Assembly (NCBI RefSeq): GCF_000403435.2
Contig: NZ_KE159703.1
Coordinates: forward strand, 923,033 to 987,032
Reading direction: 5' to 3'
Source: Oscillibacter sp. 1-3
GTDB taxonomy: Bacteria > Bacillota > Clostridia > Oscillospirales > Oscillospiraceae
Length of the DNA: 64,000 bases
The notes under the pieces were generated by a model. That model saw only the letters and a list, made by a program, of their open reading frames with translations, had not been told where the DNA came from and ran no database searches. Both the position numbers and the translations under genes were made by a program. This document shows positions 7,398 through 16,575 of the stretch, piece by piece. How positions within the stretch are numbered: the stretch's first letter is position 1; each line of letters starts with the position of its first letter.

Positions 7398-8366
7398 TCA
7401 CAGCGCCACGATGGCGGACACCAGCAGGGGCACCGCCAGTGAGAGAACCATGCCGCTGGTAAAGGAGTAGATGGTAATCCGCTCGTGTGTGGCGCCGATC
7501 ACCACGGGGAGGACGGTGTCCATGGCCGCCGCCCCCGGCAGAGCCACGCTCTCCACAAAGCCGACGCGCCGGGCCACCAGAGGAATGGCCAGGATGGCGA
7601 AGACCTCCCGCATGACGTTGGACAGGAAACACACGGCGGACACCGGGAGGGAGTAGGGAGCCAGCAGGCTGGGGGCCAGGGAGTACCACCCCAAGCCGGC
7701 GGCCACCGCCATGGCGTCCTTGGGGCCGATCTCCAGCGCCAGACCCACCAGGGCCGCCGCCGCCAGAGAGCCGGCAGCCACCGCCACGGGAATCAGCAGT
7801 ACCTTGAAGCCGGCGGCCCTGATGTCGGAGACCACCGTGCCCTGCCGGCCCATGTCCATGCCCACCAGAAACAGCAGCAGGTACAGCCCCAGATCGATCA
7901 CCTGCCCGCAGTAGGCCACAATGGCATCCGGCACCAGGAAATAGCCCGCCAGCATTCCCAGGGCCACCGCCCCCACGATCCACTTGGTCAGGGAGTTGTC
8001 GGCCTTCTGACCACCCTCGCCCCCTGCCTCAGCGGAGGCGGCGCCGCCTGTCGGCAGGCCTTGGTCATCCAGGCGCAGCACGAAGCGGCGCAGAAGCCAC
8101 AGGGCCAGGACGGACCCGGCCATGGCGGCCGCGGTAATCAAAAAGGCGGTCCAGCCGATCTGTCCCAGAGAGGCGATGACCTCATCGTCCGCGCCAAGTT
8201 TCACGCCCAGGGAGACGATCAGGATCATCAGCGCCGCCAGCTGGAGCTTTCCCAGCCAGGGAAGAGGCCGTGTGCGCACGCCGGAGCGGGAGCCCAGCCA
8301 CGCGCCCAGAGCCACCGCGGCGATGTAGCCGGCCAGATTCCAAAGCGTGCCAAGAGCGGTATTCAT
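7398..8366 (-). CDS. lysO: LysO-family (DUF340) lysine exporter-like membrane protein
   Basis: Predicted inner-membrane exporter of 322 residues with about eight hydrophobic segments; family members such as E. coli LysO (YbjE) export L-lysine. Conserved features include LMILIVSLGVKLG in the N-terminal half and the LGWYSLAPSLL and SNVMREVFAIL segments of the C-terminal half. The frame runs upstream to 8453, but the ATG at 8366 is preceded by GGAG and begins the usual membrane start. It sits between a LysR gene and the lysine-fermentation island; a role in lysine or amine balance is therefore plausible. Confidence 0.85.
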   Translation of the reverse strand: MNTALGTLWNLAGYIAAVALGAWLGSRSGVRTRPLPWLGKLQLAALMILIVSLGVKLGADDEVIASLGQIGWTAFLITAAAMAGSVLALWLLRRFVLRLDDQGLPTGGAASAEAGGEGGQKADNSLTKWIVGAVALGMLAGYFLVPDAIVAYCGQVIDLGLYLLLFLVGMDMGRQGTVVSDIRAAGFKVLLIPVAVAAGSLAAAALVGLALEIGPKDAMAVAAGLGWYSLAPSLLAPYSLPVSAVCFLSNVMREVFAILAIPLVARRVGFVESVALPGAAAMDTVLPVVIGATHERITIYSFTSGMVLSLAVPLLVSAIVAL

Positions 8367-8527
8367 GTGATCACTCCGTTTTCCGATTTTTCTCTCTTTG
8401 AGTATACATGGGTTGCGGCGTCTGCGCAAGTGCAGAATCGTGATGGTATCCATCCGGAAAAGTCATGACGTGCCGAATGGCGCCGCCGGGACCGTATACC
8501 GTATTATATATAATGTATGCGCCGCAG

Positions 8528-9406
8528 TCAGAGAGAGCTCTCCAGCCACTGGAGGGTGAAGTCCCGGAAGCGGCGGATCAAGGGGGACACGGGCCCGCCC
8601 CGGCGGACCGCCAGTCCGATCTCCCGGTAGCGGGGCCGCTCCAGGGGGATGGCGGTCACATTCCGCTGGCTGCCGCGCACCACCATCTCCGGCAGAATGC
8701 TGATGCCCAGGCCCTGCTCTACCATGGCCAGAATGGCGAAATCGTCGTTGACGGTGTACTGGATGTTGGGCCGCAGGCCCTCGTCCTGGAAGATGCGGGA
8801 GAACTCCATGTCCCAGTGCTCGTGGATGCGGATATAGGGGTCCTGGGCAAACCGGGCCGCGGGATAGCACTCCGCCCCCGCCAGGGGATGATCCGGAGGG
8901 AGTACCGCCAGCAGGCGGTCCCGCCGCAGAAAGGCGGTCTCCAGCGCGTCCCCCGCAGGAAGGGCCAGAAAGCCGCAGTCCACCTGGCCCCGGCGCACCA
9001 GCTCCTCCACCTCGGCGAATTCCCACTTGCTGACCAGGTCGAACCGGATGCCGGGATAGAGGGCCAGAAACTCTTTCATGATCCCCGGAAGCCAGTGGAT
9101 GGAGACGCTGGTGAAGGTACCCACCCGCAGGGTACCGCGGGTGAGACCGTGAAGGGCGGAGACCTGGGTTTCCAGAGTCCGCTGGGCGTTGCACAGCGAC
9201 TGGATGTCCGGCAGCAGGGACTCCCCCTGGGCGGTGAGGACTACCCCGTCCTTGTTCCGGGTCAGCAGTGTCACGTCCCACTCCCGCTCCAAGTCGGCGA
9301 TGGAGCGGCTTACCGCCGACTGCGTATACCCCATGTCCTCCGCCGCCCGGGTGATGCTCCCCAGCTCCACGGCTTTCAGGAGAATCTGACACTTGATTGT
9401 GTTCAT
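8528..9406 (-). CDS. LysR-type transcriptional regulator
   Basis: 292 residues: N-terminal winged helix (residues 1-60, with SITRAAEDMGYTQSAVSRSI as recognition region) and a C-terminal periplasmic-binding-protein-like effector domain. ATG 9406 follows an AAAGGA box. Upstream, the 100-bp gap to 9510 carries the promoter of a divergent small gene, a typical arrangement for LysR autoregulation and target control. The neighbours (LysO, the lysine island) make a lysine- or amine-responsive role plausible, but the effector is unknown. Confidence 0.93.
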   Translation of the reverse strand: MNTIKCQILLKAVELGSITRAAEDMGYTQSAVSRSIADLEREWDVTLLTRNKDGVVLTAQGESLLPDIQSLCNAQRTLETQVSALHGLTRGTLRVGTFTSVSIHWLPGIMKEFLALYPGIRFDLVSKWEFAEVEELVRRGQVDCGFLALPAGDALETAFLRRDRLLAVLPPDHPLAGAECYPAARFAQDPYIRIHEHWDMEFSRIFQDEGLRPNIQYTVNDDFAILAMVEQGLGISILPEMVVRGSQRNVTAIPLERPRYREIGLAVRRGGPVSPLIRRFRDFTLQWLESSL

Positions 9407-9449
9407 TTAACCATTCCTTTAACTCATATAAAACATGAAAATTATTCGT

Positions 9450-9478
9450 TTGTGTAATGTTTTGTGTTAGAGTATACT
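9450..9478 (+). promoter_or_regulatory. Sigma-A promoter of the small gene at 9510
   Basis: TTGTGT, 17-base spacer, TATACT, on the plus strand, pointing away from the LysR gene and toward the 44-codon ORF. Predicted start of transcription is near 9485, about 25 bases before the ATG. Confidence 0.7.
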
Positions 9479-9509
9479 GATTACAGAAACAAGAAAGGAG
9501 CATACAGCT

Positions 9510-9644
9510 ATGAAGAAGATCAATGAGTTTGCCGCAGTGAAGAAAGAGATGGGACTGAAGTACCTCGCCGGTGTGCCCGCCGCCGAGAAGCGGCTGTATT
9601 GGTCCGAGAGTCCCTGGGCCGCCTTCCGCGTCCTCGTCCGCTGA
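9510..9644 (+). CDS. Unannotated 44-residue small protein divergent from LysR
   Basis: Short gene with all expression signals: promoter at 9450-9478, Shine-Dalgarno AAAGGAG nine bases before ATG 9510, and a hairpin right after the stop. The product begins MKKINEFAAVKKEMGLKYL and ends in an aromatic/basic tail (WSESPWAAF, then RVLVR). It has no signal peptide, no obvious membrane helix and no cysteine. Composition is coding-like rather than random. No family is recognised. It may be a target of the divergent LysR regulator or a small regulator of the adjacent lysine genes; both are guesses. Confidence 0.6.
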   Translation: MKKINEFAAVKKEMGLKYLAGVPAAEKRLYWSESPWAAFRVLVR

Positions 9645-9654
9645 AAAAGGAAAT

Positions 9655-9682
9655 GCCGCCCCACTCCAGACGGAGTGGAGCG
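9655..9682. terminator. Hairpin terminator between the 44-codon gene and nhaC
   Basis: GCCGC-CCACTCC with its complement around AGAC. On the minus strand the stem is followed by a T-rich tract (TTTCCTTTTT), so it ends the nhaC transcript; it may also end the small plus-strand gene. Confidence 0.75.
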
Positions 9683-9719
9683 GCAAACGCGTTTGTCAGA
9701 AGATTTGTCCCTCCCGGGG

Positions 9720-11381
9720 TCAGGCCGTCTTCTGGGACTCGGTCACCTTGCCGACGATGAGCATGGTGACGATGGTGGAAGCGATGGCGATGATCAGGCA
9801 GACGATCTCAGGCACCACATTGATCAGGAAGCCGGTGATCACGTAGTTCACGAAGGAGATGGCCGCCACAGTGACTGCGTAGGGCATCTGGGTGAGCACG
9901 TGATTCAGGTGGTAGCACTGAGAGCCGGAGGAGGCCATGATGGTGGTATCGGAGATGGGAGAGCAGTGGTCGCCGCAGACCGCGCCGCCCAGGGTGGCGC
10001 CGATGCCCACCATGAGGATGGGCACTTCGTTCAGGGCGTCAGCGGTCAGGTTGGCGAAGCCGCCGGGGGTGAACACGTCCAGCACGATGGGCAGCAGGAT
10101 GCCGAAGGTGCCCCAGGAGGTGCCGGTGGCGAAGCCCAGGAAGCAGGCGATCAGGAAGATCACGGCGGGCAGCATGTTGCGCAGAGTGGGACCGAAGGAC
10201 TTAACCAGCCCGGCCACGAAGTCGGGAGCGCCCAGGCCGTAGCGGGTCACGCCGCCGATGGTCCAGGCGAAGCACAGGATCAGGATGGCGGGAACCATCT
10301 GTTTGAAGCCCTCGGGGATGCAGTCCATCAGCTCGGTGAACTTCATGGAACGGCGGAAGGCGAAGAAGATGAACGTGATGATCAGAGCGACGGTGGAGCC
10401 CAGAGGCAGGCCCACAAAGGCGTCGGTGTTGGCGAACATGCTCAGCAGGTTGGTGCCGCCGTTCAGGTAGCCGGCGTAAACCAGGCCGCCCACGCAGCCG
10501 ATAATCAGGATAATCACGGGGATCACCAGGTCGATGACCTTGCCGTTGGGATTGAACTTCATCTCCTCAACGCCGGCGAAGGGACGCTCGGGCGTGGTGT
10601 AGATGTCGCCCTTTTTGGCGTTGTCCTCGTGGGTCTTCATGGGGCCGAAGTCGATGTCCCGTGCGATCATCACAATGATGAACACGATGGTCAAAATCGC
10701 GTAGAAGTTGTAGGGGATGGCCCGGCAGAAGATTTGGAAGCCCAGCTCCTCGTTGTCGATGACGCCGGTGACGGCGGCGGCCCAGGAGGAGACGGGCATC
10801 ATGATGACGATGGGGGCGGCGGTAGCGTCGCACATGTAGGCCAGCTTGGCGCGGGAGATCTGGTGCCGGTCGGTGACGGGACGCATGACGTTGCCGGTGG
10901 TCAGGTTGTTGAAATAGTCGTCCACGCCCAGGATGGCGGCCAGGATAAAGGTGGACCAAAGGGCGCTCTTCTTGGTCTTCAGGTGCTCCACGGCCCAGTC
11001 ACCGTAAGCCTTGGAGCCGCCGGCGCGGATCATCAGGGCCACCATGGTGCCCAGGACCACCAGGAAGATCAGGATACCGGCGTTGCCGCCGATGTTGTCG
11101 CCCAGGTCGGCGATCAGCGTGGTGATGGCGGCCACGGGGTTGAATTCCATCTGGATCAGGTAGCCCACCAGGATGCCCAGGAACAACGAGGAGTAGACCT
11201 CCTTGGTAATCAGCGCCAGAACGATGGCCACGATGGGGGGAATCAGGGACCAGATGGTGCCGTAGAACCTGCTCTGGCCGTCCTCAGCCGCCAGGGCGAA
11301 GGTGGTCATGAGGGGGACCAGTGCGTACATGACCAGCAGAACTTTGCCGAGTCTGTCCTTCCAGTTTTTCAGGGATTGCAT
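9720..11381 (-). CDS. NhaC-family Na+/H+ antiporter-like transporter of the lysine island
   Basis: 553-residue polytopic membrane protein with about 12-13 helices. NhaC/ArsB-clan motifs are present: ILGVDDYFNNLTTGNVMRP in mid-protein, and GFATGTSWGTFGIL plus GAVCGDHCSPISDTT in the C-terminal half, where the conserved Asp/Ser cluster sits. It lies 250 bp after kamE in the same orientation. NhaC-type carriers recur in amino-acid fermentation clusters, so uptake of lysine or exchange against a product is an inference; Na+/H+ exchange is the alternative. Confidence 0.88.
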   Translation of the reverse strand: MQSLKNWKDRLGKVLLVMYALVPLMTTFALAAEDGQSRFYGTIWSLIPPIVAIVLALITKEVYSSLFLGILVGYLIQMEFNPVAAITTLIADLGDNIGGNAGILIFLVVLGTMVALMIRAGGSKAYGDWAVEHLKTKKSALWSTFILAAILGVDDYFNNLTTGNVMRPVTDRHQISRAKLAYMCDATAAPIVIMMPVSSWAAAVTGVIDNEELGFQIFCRAIPYNFYAILTIVFIIVMIARDIDFGPMKTHEDNAKKGDIYTTPERPFAGVEEMKFNPNGKVIDLVIPVIILIIGCVGGLVYAGYLNGGTNLLSMFANTDAFVGLPLGSTVALIITFIFFAFRRSMKFTELMDCIPEGFKQMVPAILILCFAWTIGGVTRYGLGAPDFVAGLVKSFGPTLRNMLPAVIFLIACFLGFATGTSWGTFGILLPIVLDVFTPGGFANLTADALNEVPILMVGIGATLGGAVCGDHCSPISDTTIMASSGSQCYHLNHVLTQMPYAVTVAAISFVNYVITGFLINVVPEIVCLIIAIASTIVTMLIVGKVTESQKTA

Positions 11382-11630
11382 TGCGAAACCTCCTTTTCTC
11401 TCTTGGACCTCCGGTTCTCTCAGCCGGGGCCCGCGCGGATGAATGCGCCGGGGGGATGGGGGTGCCTCAGAGCAGATCCCAAAATCAATTGTGAGTGGAA
11501 AATTTTGGGATATACTCCCAATCAGCCGTCCTGTCTCAGTTACCTCCCTTCTTTTACAAATGGATACCGCCGGGGCCGGGAGCGGTTGAACTCCCGGCCT
11601 TTCGCGTTTGCCTCAGACAGGACGGACGGA
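11382..11630 (-). other. kamE-nhaC intergenic region with nested inverted repeats
   Basis: No gene is seen in these 249 bp. Three inverted repeats are visible: a 14-bp arm around 11524 (CCGTCCTGTCTCAG) with a near-complement around 11612, enclosing a GC-rich stem GGCCGGGAG/CTCCCGGCC; and ATCCCAAAAT with ATTTTGGGAT around 11477-11513. No T-run follows the stems, so they may be processing or stability structures rather than a terminator. The nhaC ribosome binding site is AAAAGGAGG just upstream of 11381. Confidence 0.55.
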
Positions 11631-12419
11631 TCACTTGTTCAGGCGGCGGACCAGCTCCTTCGAGGTGAAGGTGGCCACGTCGTCGGCGTAAGTGCCGGCG
11701 CCAAAACCGGCGTCATAGCCCAGCTCCTTGGCCAGGGCGTGGGTGACGCGGGCGCCGCCGCAGCAGAAGATGTACTTCTCACGAACGCCCTCGGCCTCCG
11801 CCAGCTCGATGAGCTCGGTGAGGTTCTGAATGTGGACGTCCTTCTGGGTGACGGTCTGGGAGACCAGCAACACGTCGGCGTTGACCTCGGCGGCCTTGCG
11901 CAGGAACTCCTCGTTGGGGACCTGGCTGCCCAGGTTGTAGGCCTCTACCATCTCATAGCGCTCCAGGCCGTAGTGTCCGGCGAAGCCCTTGCGGTTCATG
12001 ATGGCGTCGATGCCCACGGTGTGGGCGTCCGTGCCGGTGGACGCGCCGATGACCACCATCTTGCGGCCCAGGCGCTCTTTCAGGAACTCGTCGGTCTCGT
12101 GCATATCCATCACCTCGTCGGTGACGGTCTGGACCACGATCTCGTTGTAGTTGACGGTGTGGGTCAGGGAGCCGTAGACCACGTAGAAGGTGAAGTTCTC
12201 GTCCAGCTTCTGCCGCAGGGCCACGTTGGGCTCCGACAGGCCCATCTTCTGGGCCACCAGCACGGCGGCTGCCGCGCCCCGGTCGTCGTCCTTCACCGGG
12301 AGTGTGAAGGAGGTCTGCACCTTGCCGTCGTTCATGGTGTCGCCGTAGGGCTTCAAACGGGTCAGGTCCAGGGTGGTGTCCAGGTTTTTATCGCGAATCT
12401 GATACAGTCCGGAGCTCAT
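11631..12419 (-). CDS. kamE: Lysine 5,6-aminomutase beta subunit (B12-binding)
   Basis: With KamD it moves the amino group of beta-lysine from C6 to C5 using adenosylcobalamin and PLP. The 262-residue chain has the base-off B12 motif GTDAHTVG, with His133, and Lys144 in MNRKG, exactly the position that binds PLP in the clostridial enzyme. The Rossmann-type domain continues with the conserved VLLVSQTVTQKDVH region. It overlaps the kamD stop as ATGA, so the two subunits are translationally coupled. Last Kam gene of the lysine operon, followed 250 bp later by nhaC. Confidence 0.97.
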   Translation of the reverse strand: MSSGLYQIRDKNLDTTLDLTRLKPYGDTMNDGKVQTSFTLPVKDDDRGAAAAVLVAQKMGLSEPNVALRQKLDENFTFYVVYGSLTHTVNYNEIVVQTVTDEVMDMHETDEFLKERLGRKMVVIGASTGTDAHTVGIDAIMNRKGFAGHYGLERYEMVEAYNLGSQVPNEEFLRKAAEVNADVLLVSQTVTQKDVHIQNLTELIELAEAEGVREKYIFCCGGARVTHALAKELGYDAGFGAGTYADDVATFTSKELVRRLNK

Positions 12420-14014
12420 TTAGCGGCACCCCCTTTCATCATGGGTTCCAGGAACGGGTTGAAATAGCCCGGCGTCTTGCTGACGACGCCGTCCAGGCCC
12501 TTGCCGCCGTCGCGGGGGCGCTTGATGTCGGCGAAGATGCCCCGCTCCAGCGTCTCGAAGATGCCCAGCTGCTCGATCTGGCCCAGCAGGTCGGTGGCCT
12601 TTTTCAGCACCTCGTTGGCACGGGTCTGCATAATGCCGCCGTCCTTGAACACAATCTCGCCGCCCAGGTCCTGCATGGTGCGGAAGATATACTGGGCGTT
12701 CTGAATGGCCAGGAAGCGGTCGGACAGGAAGGGCGTGTGGATGGCCTCGGTCATCATGCCCAGCAGGTGGATCTTCTGGCCCGTCAGGATGGTCACCATG
12801 TTGAAAAGGGCGTCCTGCACGTGGCCGCGGAACACGTTGCCGGTCATGAACTTGGTGGGAGGCATGTATTTCAGCGGCGCGTTGGGGAAGATCTCCCGGG
12901 CCATCTCGGCCTGCGCCAGCTCATAGAGGAAGCCGTTTTCCACGTCGGGGTCGATCTCGAAGGCGTGGCCCAGGCCCATCTGCTCCTCGGGCAGGCCCGC
13001 CTTGAGGGCGAAGGCCTCGTTGAGGAACTGGGAGGCCAGCACGGTGTGGGCCTCCTCCACCGCGTCGGCGGTGGTGAGGTAGTTGTCCTCGCCGGTGTTG
13101 ATGACGACGCCTGCGTAGGCGTTGATCGCCCGGGAGAAGGACTGGTCCACCAGGGTGCGCTGCATGTTGATGTCGCGGAACAAGATGCCGTAGAGGGCGT
13201 CGTTGAGCATCACATCCAGGCCCTCGAAGGCGCCCATGGCGGCGATCTCGGGCATGCACAGACCGGAGCAGTAGTTGCACACCCGGATGTAGCGGCCCAG
13301 CTCCTCGCCCACCTTGTCCATGGCCTCCCGCATGAGGCGGAAGTTCTCCTGGGTGGCGTAGGTGCCGCCGAAGCCCTCGGTGGTGGCGCCGTAGGGCACG
13401 TAGTCCAGCAGGGACTGGCCGGTGGTGCGGATGACGGCGATGACGTCGGCGCCCTGGCGGGCGGCGGCGGTGGCCTGGACAATGTCCTCAAAGATATTGC
13501 CGGTGGCCACGATCAGGTAGATCCACGGGCCGTCCTTCTCGCCGCCGTGGGAGGCGATGAAGTCCTCCCGGCGCTTGCGGCGGGTGCGGATTTTTTTCAG
13601 GCTCTCCTCCACAATGGGAGCCAGGGCGGCGTGGATGTCCGCCTCGGCGTGGGCGGGCAGGGCCGTCAGGTCCAGCGTGCCGGCGGCGACCTCCTCAGCC
13701 AGGGCCTGGGGGTTTTTGCCGGTCTCCACCATGGCGTTGCCCAGCCAGAAAGCGGCGCCCTGGGACAGCGCGCCCTTTTCCATCAGGTGGTCTACCACCA
13801 CGCTGGGCAGGGGCACGCCCAGACTGTTCTCGCCGGTGATGTCCAGGGCCTCTCCACCGCTGACGCCGTCGATGCCAAGCAGCCGGCAGATGGTGCGTTC
13901 CACGGCCACGGTGGTGTAGCCGTCAATAAACCGCTGGGTCTCGTCGGCTACCTGGGCGGCGTGGGCGCGGGCCTGCTCTACCAGCTTAAAATCAAGGTTC
14001 AGTTTGGATTCCAA
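12416..14014 (-). CDS. kamD: Lysine 5,6-aminomutase alpha subunit
   Basis: TIM-barrel catalytic subunit of the B12/PLP aminomutase, 532 residues, matching the family's usual 515-530. Typical segments are ATGNIFEDIVQATAAARQGAD, GTYATQENFRLMREA and the cobalamin-facing region ending in MPPTKFMTGN. The best start appears to be TTG at 14014: the frame has a TGA just upstream, a GGATGTGAG element precedes it, and the resulting N-terminus resembles other KamD proteins. It lies about 100 bp after kamA and overlaps kamE. Confidence 0.96.
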   Translation of the reverse strand: MESKLNLDFKLVEQARAHAAQVADETQRFIDGYTTVAVERTICRLLGIDGVSGGEALDITGENSLGVPLPSVVVDHLMEKGALSQGAAFWLGNAMVETGKNPQALAEEVAAGTLDLTALPAHAEADIHAALAPIVEESLKKIRTRRKRREDFIASHGGEKDGPWIYLIVATGNIFEDIVQATAAARQGADVIAVIRTTGQSLLDYVPYGATTEGFGGTYATQENFRLMREAMDKVGEELGRYIRVCNYCSGLCMPEIAAMGAFEGLDVMLNDALYGILFRDINMQRTLVDQSFSRAINAYAGVVINTGEDNYLTTADAVEEAHTVLASQFLNEAFALKAGLPEEQMGLGHAFEIDPDVENGFLYELAQAEMAREIFPNAPLKYMPPTKFMTGNVFRGHVQDALFNMVTILTGQKIHLLGMMTEAIHTPFLSDRFLAIQNAQYIFRTMQDLGGEIVFKDGGIMQTRANEVLKKATDLLGQIEQLGIFETLERGIFADIKRPRDGGKGLDGVVSKTPGYFNPFLEPMMKGGAAK

Positions 14015-14112
14015 ATACGCTCACATCCAATCATCTGTTTATTGGGATACGCATACCGGACTGCGCCCGGGGACCCGCCAAGGCGGGGCCCCGGGTAGAC
14101 CGGTGAAGGTGA

Positions 14113-15378
14113 TTACTCGTGGTGAGAACGCTTGTGGCGCTCCAGGTTGGCGGGCTCCATGGAGAGGGCCTGGCCCCGCTCCAGTCCGGCGACGCCCATG
14201 AGCTCCGTCTTGCGCTTGCCCTCACGCTCGGCCCGGCAGTATTCGCACTGGCAGGTCTCCTCATAGTGCTCGGGCTCGGTGTAGGTGGTGATGACGCCCT
14301 CGTAGTTGCGCAGGATGACTTTATGAGGCGTCTGGGAGATGATGTACTGGGGCATAACGGGGGTCTTGCCGCCTCCGCCGGGGGCGTCCACCACGAAGGT
14401 GGGCACGCAGAAGCCGGAGGTGTGGCCCCGCAGAGCCTCGATGATCTCGATGCCCTTGCTGACGGGGGTGCGGAAGTGCTCCAGACCCATGGACAGGTCG
14501 CACTGGTAGATGTAGTAGGGGCGGACCCGGATCTTCACCAGCTCGTTGACCAGCTTCTTCATGGTGTGGACACAGTCGTTCACGCCGGCCAGCAGCACGC
14601 TCTGGTTGCCCAGGGGGACGCCGGCGTCAGCCAGCATCTGGCAGGCCTTGGCGGACTCGGGGGTGATCTCGTTGGGGTGGTTGAAGTGGGTGTTCAGCCA
14701 GATGGGGTGATACTTTTTCAGCATATTGCACAGCTCGGGGGTGACACGCTGGGGGCAGACCACCGGGGTGCGGGAGCCGATACGGACGATCTCCACGTGG
14801 GGGATCTCCCGGAGCTTGGCGATGATGTACTCCAGCCGCTCGTCGGAGCAGAGCAGCGCGTCGCCGCCGGAGAGCAGCACGTCGCGGATGACGGGCGTCT
14901 TGCGGATGTACTCAATGGCCTGATCCACCTGGTCCACGGGGAGACCCGCGTCCTTCTGGCCGGCGAAGCGCCGGCGGGTGCAGTGGCGGCAGTACATGGA
15001 GCACTGGTCGGTAATCAGCAGCAGGCAGCGGTCCGGATAGCGGTGGGTCAGACCGGGGGCCGGGGAGTCCTCGTCCTCATGCAGGGGGTCCAGCAGGTCG
15101 GAAGCGGCCTGGTGCAGCTCGGACCCGGTGGGGACGGCCTGCTTGCGGACGGGGTCGTGGGGGTCGTTGGGATCGATCAGGGAGAGGTAGTAGGGGGTGA
15201 TGGCCATGCGCAGCGTGCCAAGGCACGCCTTGACGCCCTCCTCCTCCTCGGGAGTCAGGGAGACGTATTTTTTCAGGTCTTCCAGGGTCTCAACGCGGTT
15301 TTTGATCTGCCATCTCCAGTCGTTCCACTCGGCGTCGGTGACGTGGGGGAACAGCTCTGCGCGGCGGGAAACTTTCAT
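14113..15378 (-). CDS. kamA: Lysine 2,3-aminomutase (radical SAM, PLP)
   Basis: Converts L-lysine to L-beta-lysine, the first step of lysine fermentation. 421 residues. The radical SAM cluster motif is Cys126-x3-Cys130-x2-Cys133 (CSMYCRHC), and the PLP lysine is Lys338 in PGGGGKTP, next to Lys337 of the Clostridium subterminale enzyme. The C-terminal Cys pair CQCEYC fits the zinc-binding tail of the clostridial enzymes. ATG 15378 has GGAGG upstream. Third gene of the riboswitch-led operon kce-kdd-kamA-kamD-kamE. Confidence 0.97.
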   Translation of the reverse strand: MKVSRRAELFPHVTDAEWNDWRWQIKNRVETLEDLKKYVSLTPEEEEGVKACLGTLRMAITPYYLSLIDPNDPHDPVRKQAVPTGSELHQAASDLLDPLHEDEDSPAPGLTHRYPDRCLLLITDQCSMYCRHCTRRRFAGQKDAGLPVDQVDQAIEYIRKTPVIRDVLLSGGDALLCSDERLEYIIAKLREIPHVEIVRIGSRTPVVCPQRVTPELCNMLKKYHPIWLNTHFNHPNEITPESAKACQMLADAGVPLGNQSVLLAGVNDCVHTMKKLVNELVKIRVRPYYIYQCDLSMGLEHFRTPVSKGIEIIEALRGHTSGFCVPTFVVDAPGGGGKTPVMPQYIISQTPHKVILRNYEGVITTYTEPEHYEETCQCEYCRAEREGKRKTELMGVAGLERGQALSMEPANLERHKRSHHE

Positions 15379-15434
15379 TATGGATTACCTCCACTTTTAA
15401 TTTCGCGGGACAGGCCCGATTCCATGGAACAGGA

Positions 15435-16478
15435 TCAGACGTACTTCTCCTCAAACAGCTTGCGGAGCTTGGCGTTCTCGCGGATGACGCCCAGGGTGAT
15501 CTCGGCGTGGTCCTTGGTGTAGCCGTTGCCCACAATCATGGTGACGTCCTTGCCGATGCCCTCGGCGCCCAGGGCCGCCTTGGTGAAGGAGGTGGCCATG
15601 GAGAAGAAGTACACCAGGCCGTCGTCGCGGACGGGCAGGATGGCGGACATCTCGCAGCTTTCGATGTTGACGCAGCAGATGGAGATGTCGTACTCCTTGC
15701 CGCCGTTGGCGGCCAGGGCGGCCTCCATCACGTCCACGGGACGGGTGCAGTCGGCCACGACGATGTCGGTGTAGACGCCCAGCTCCTTCAGGTCGGCCAC
15801 CTGCTTGGGGTTGCGGACGACGCCGATGACCTTGCCGTTGGGGCCGACCTTCTTCATGGCCTCGTAGCCGCACAGAACGCCGGACTTGCCGTTGGCGCCC
15901 AGAATCAGGACGCTGTCGCCCTCCTTGGGGAGCTTGCGGGCCTGGGCGGGAGCGCCGGCCACGTCCAGAGCGGCCAGGGCCAGGGGCTCGGGCATATCGT
16001 CGGGCATCTTGGCGTAGATGCCGCTCTCAAACAGGATGGCCTGGGCGTCCACGTCCACGCGGTCGATCTCCTTGTGGATGGCCTTGATCTTGTTGATTTT
16101 CAGGGGGGTCAGGGACAGGGAGACCAGGGAGACGATCTTGTCGCCCTCCTTGAGGTCGATCTTGCCCTTGAGGTCGTCGCCGATCTTGGCCACGTTGCCC
16201 ATGAACATGCCGCCGGAGCCGGTGACGGGATTCTGCTGCTTGCCGCGCTCGGCCACGATGCCCATAATCATCTCGCCAATCTTGGTCTCGTCGCCGCCGC
16301 AGGCGTCGGCGATCTGGGTGAAGGAGGCGGAGTCAATATTCAGAGCAGTGACGTTGCACAGGATTTCGTTGGAGTAGATCTCGTCCATATTGTTGTCGAT
16401 CTTCTGGGCGGCCTGGGTCAAAACGCCCTTGGGCTCGATAACGCGGTGGGTTCCGTACTTGTTGCCTTTCTTCTGCAT
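15435..16478 (-). CDS. kdd: L-erythro-3,5-diaminohexanoate dehydrogenase
   Basis: Oxidatively deaminates 3,5-diaminohexanoate to 3-keto-5-aminohexanoate with NAD+. 347 residues with an alcohol-dehydrogenase-like Rossmann core: the nucleotide motif appears as VLILGANGKSG, and the N-terminal segment GTHRVIEPKGVLTQAAQKID matches the Kdd family. ATG 16478 is preferred over an upstream ATG at 16496 because GAGGA stands at the right distance. It lies 97 bp after kce and before kamA. Confidence 0.95.
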   Translation of the reverse strand: MQKKGNKYGTHRVIEPKGVLTQAAQKIDNNMDEIYSNEILCNVTALNIDSASFTQIADACGGDETKIGEMIMGIVAERGKQQNPVTGSGGMFMGNVAKIGDDLKGKIDLKEGDKIVSLVSLSLTPLKINKIKAIHKEIDRVDVDAQAILFESGIYAKMPDDMPEPLALAALDVAGAPAQARKLPKEGDSVLILGANGKSGVLCGYEAMKKVGPNGKVIGVVRNPKQVADLKELGVYTDIVVADCTRPVDVMEAALAANGGKEYDISICCVNIESCEMSAILPVRDDGLVYFFSMATSFTKAALGAEGIGKDVTMIVGNGYTKDHAEITLGVIRENAKLRKLFEEKYV

Positions 16479-16575
16479 GGTGGTGTTCCTCCTCAAAAAA
16501 ATTTGTATGGTAAGATTTGTGGTATGAACAAAATGATGAAATGGAATACTTGAACCGTCAAGAAGCGGCCGCCTC

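Noticed and set aside
9675..12467. A 930-codon open frame on the plus strand opposite nhaC and kamE
   Set aside because: Its product is His/Gly/Asp-rich repeats with no domain, exactly antisense to two recognised genes; such mirror frames are usual in GC-rich DNA.
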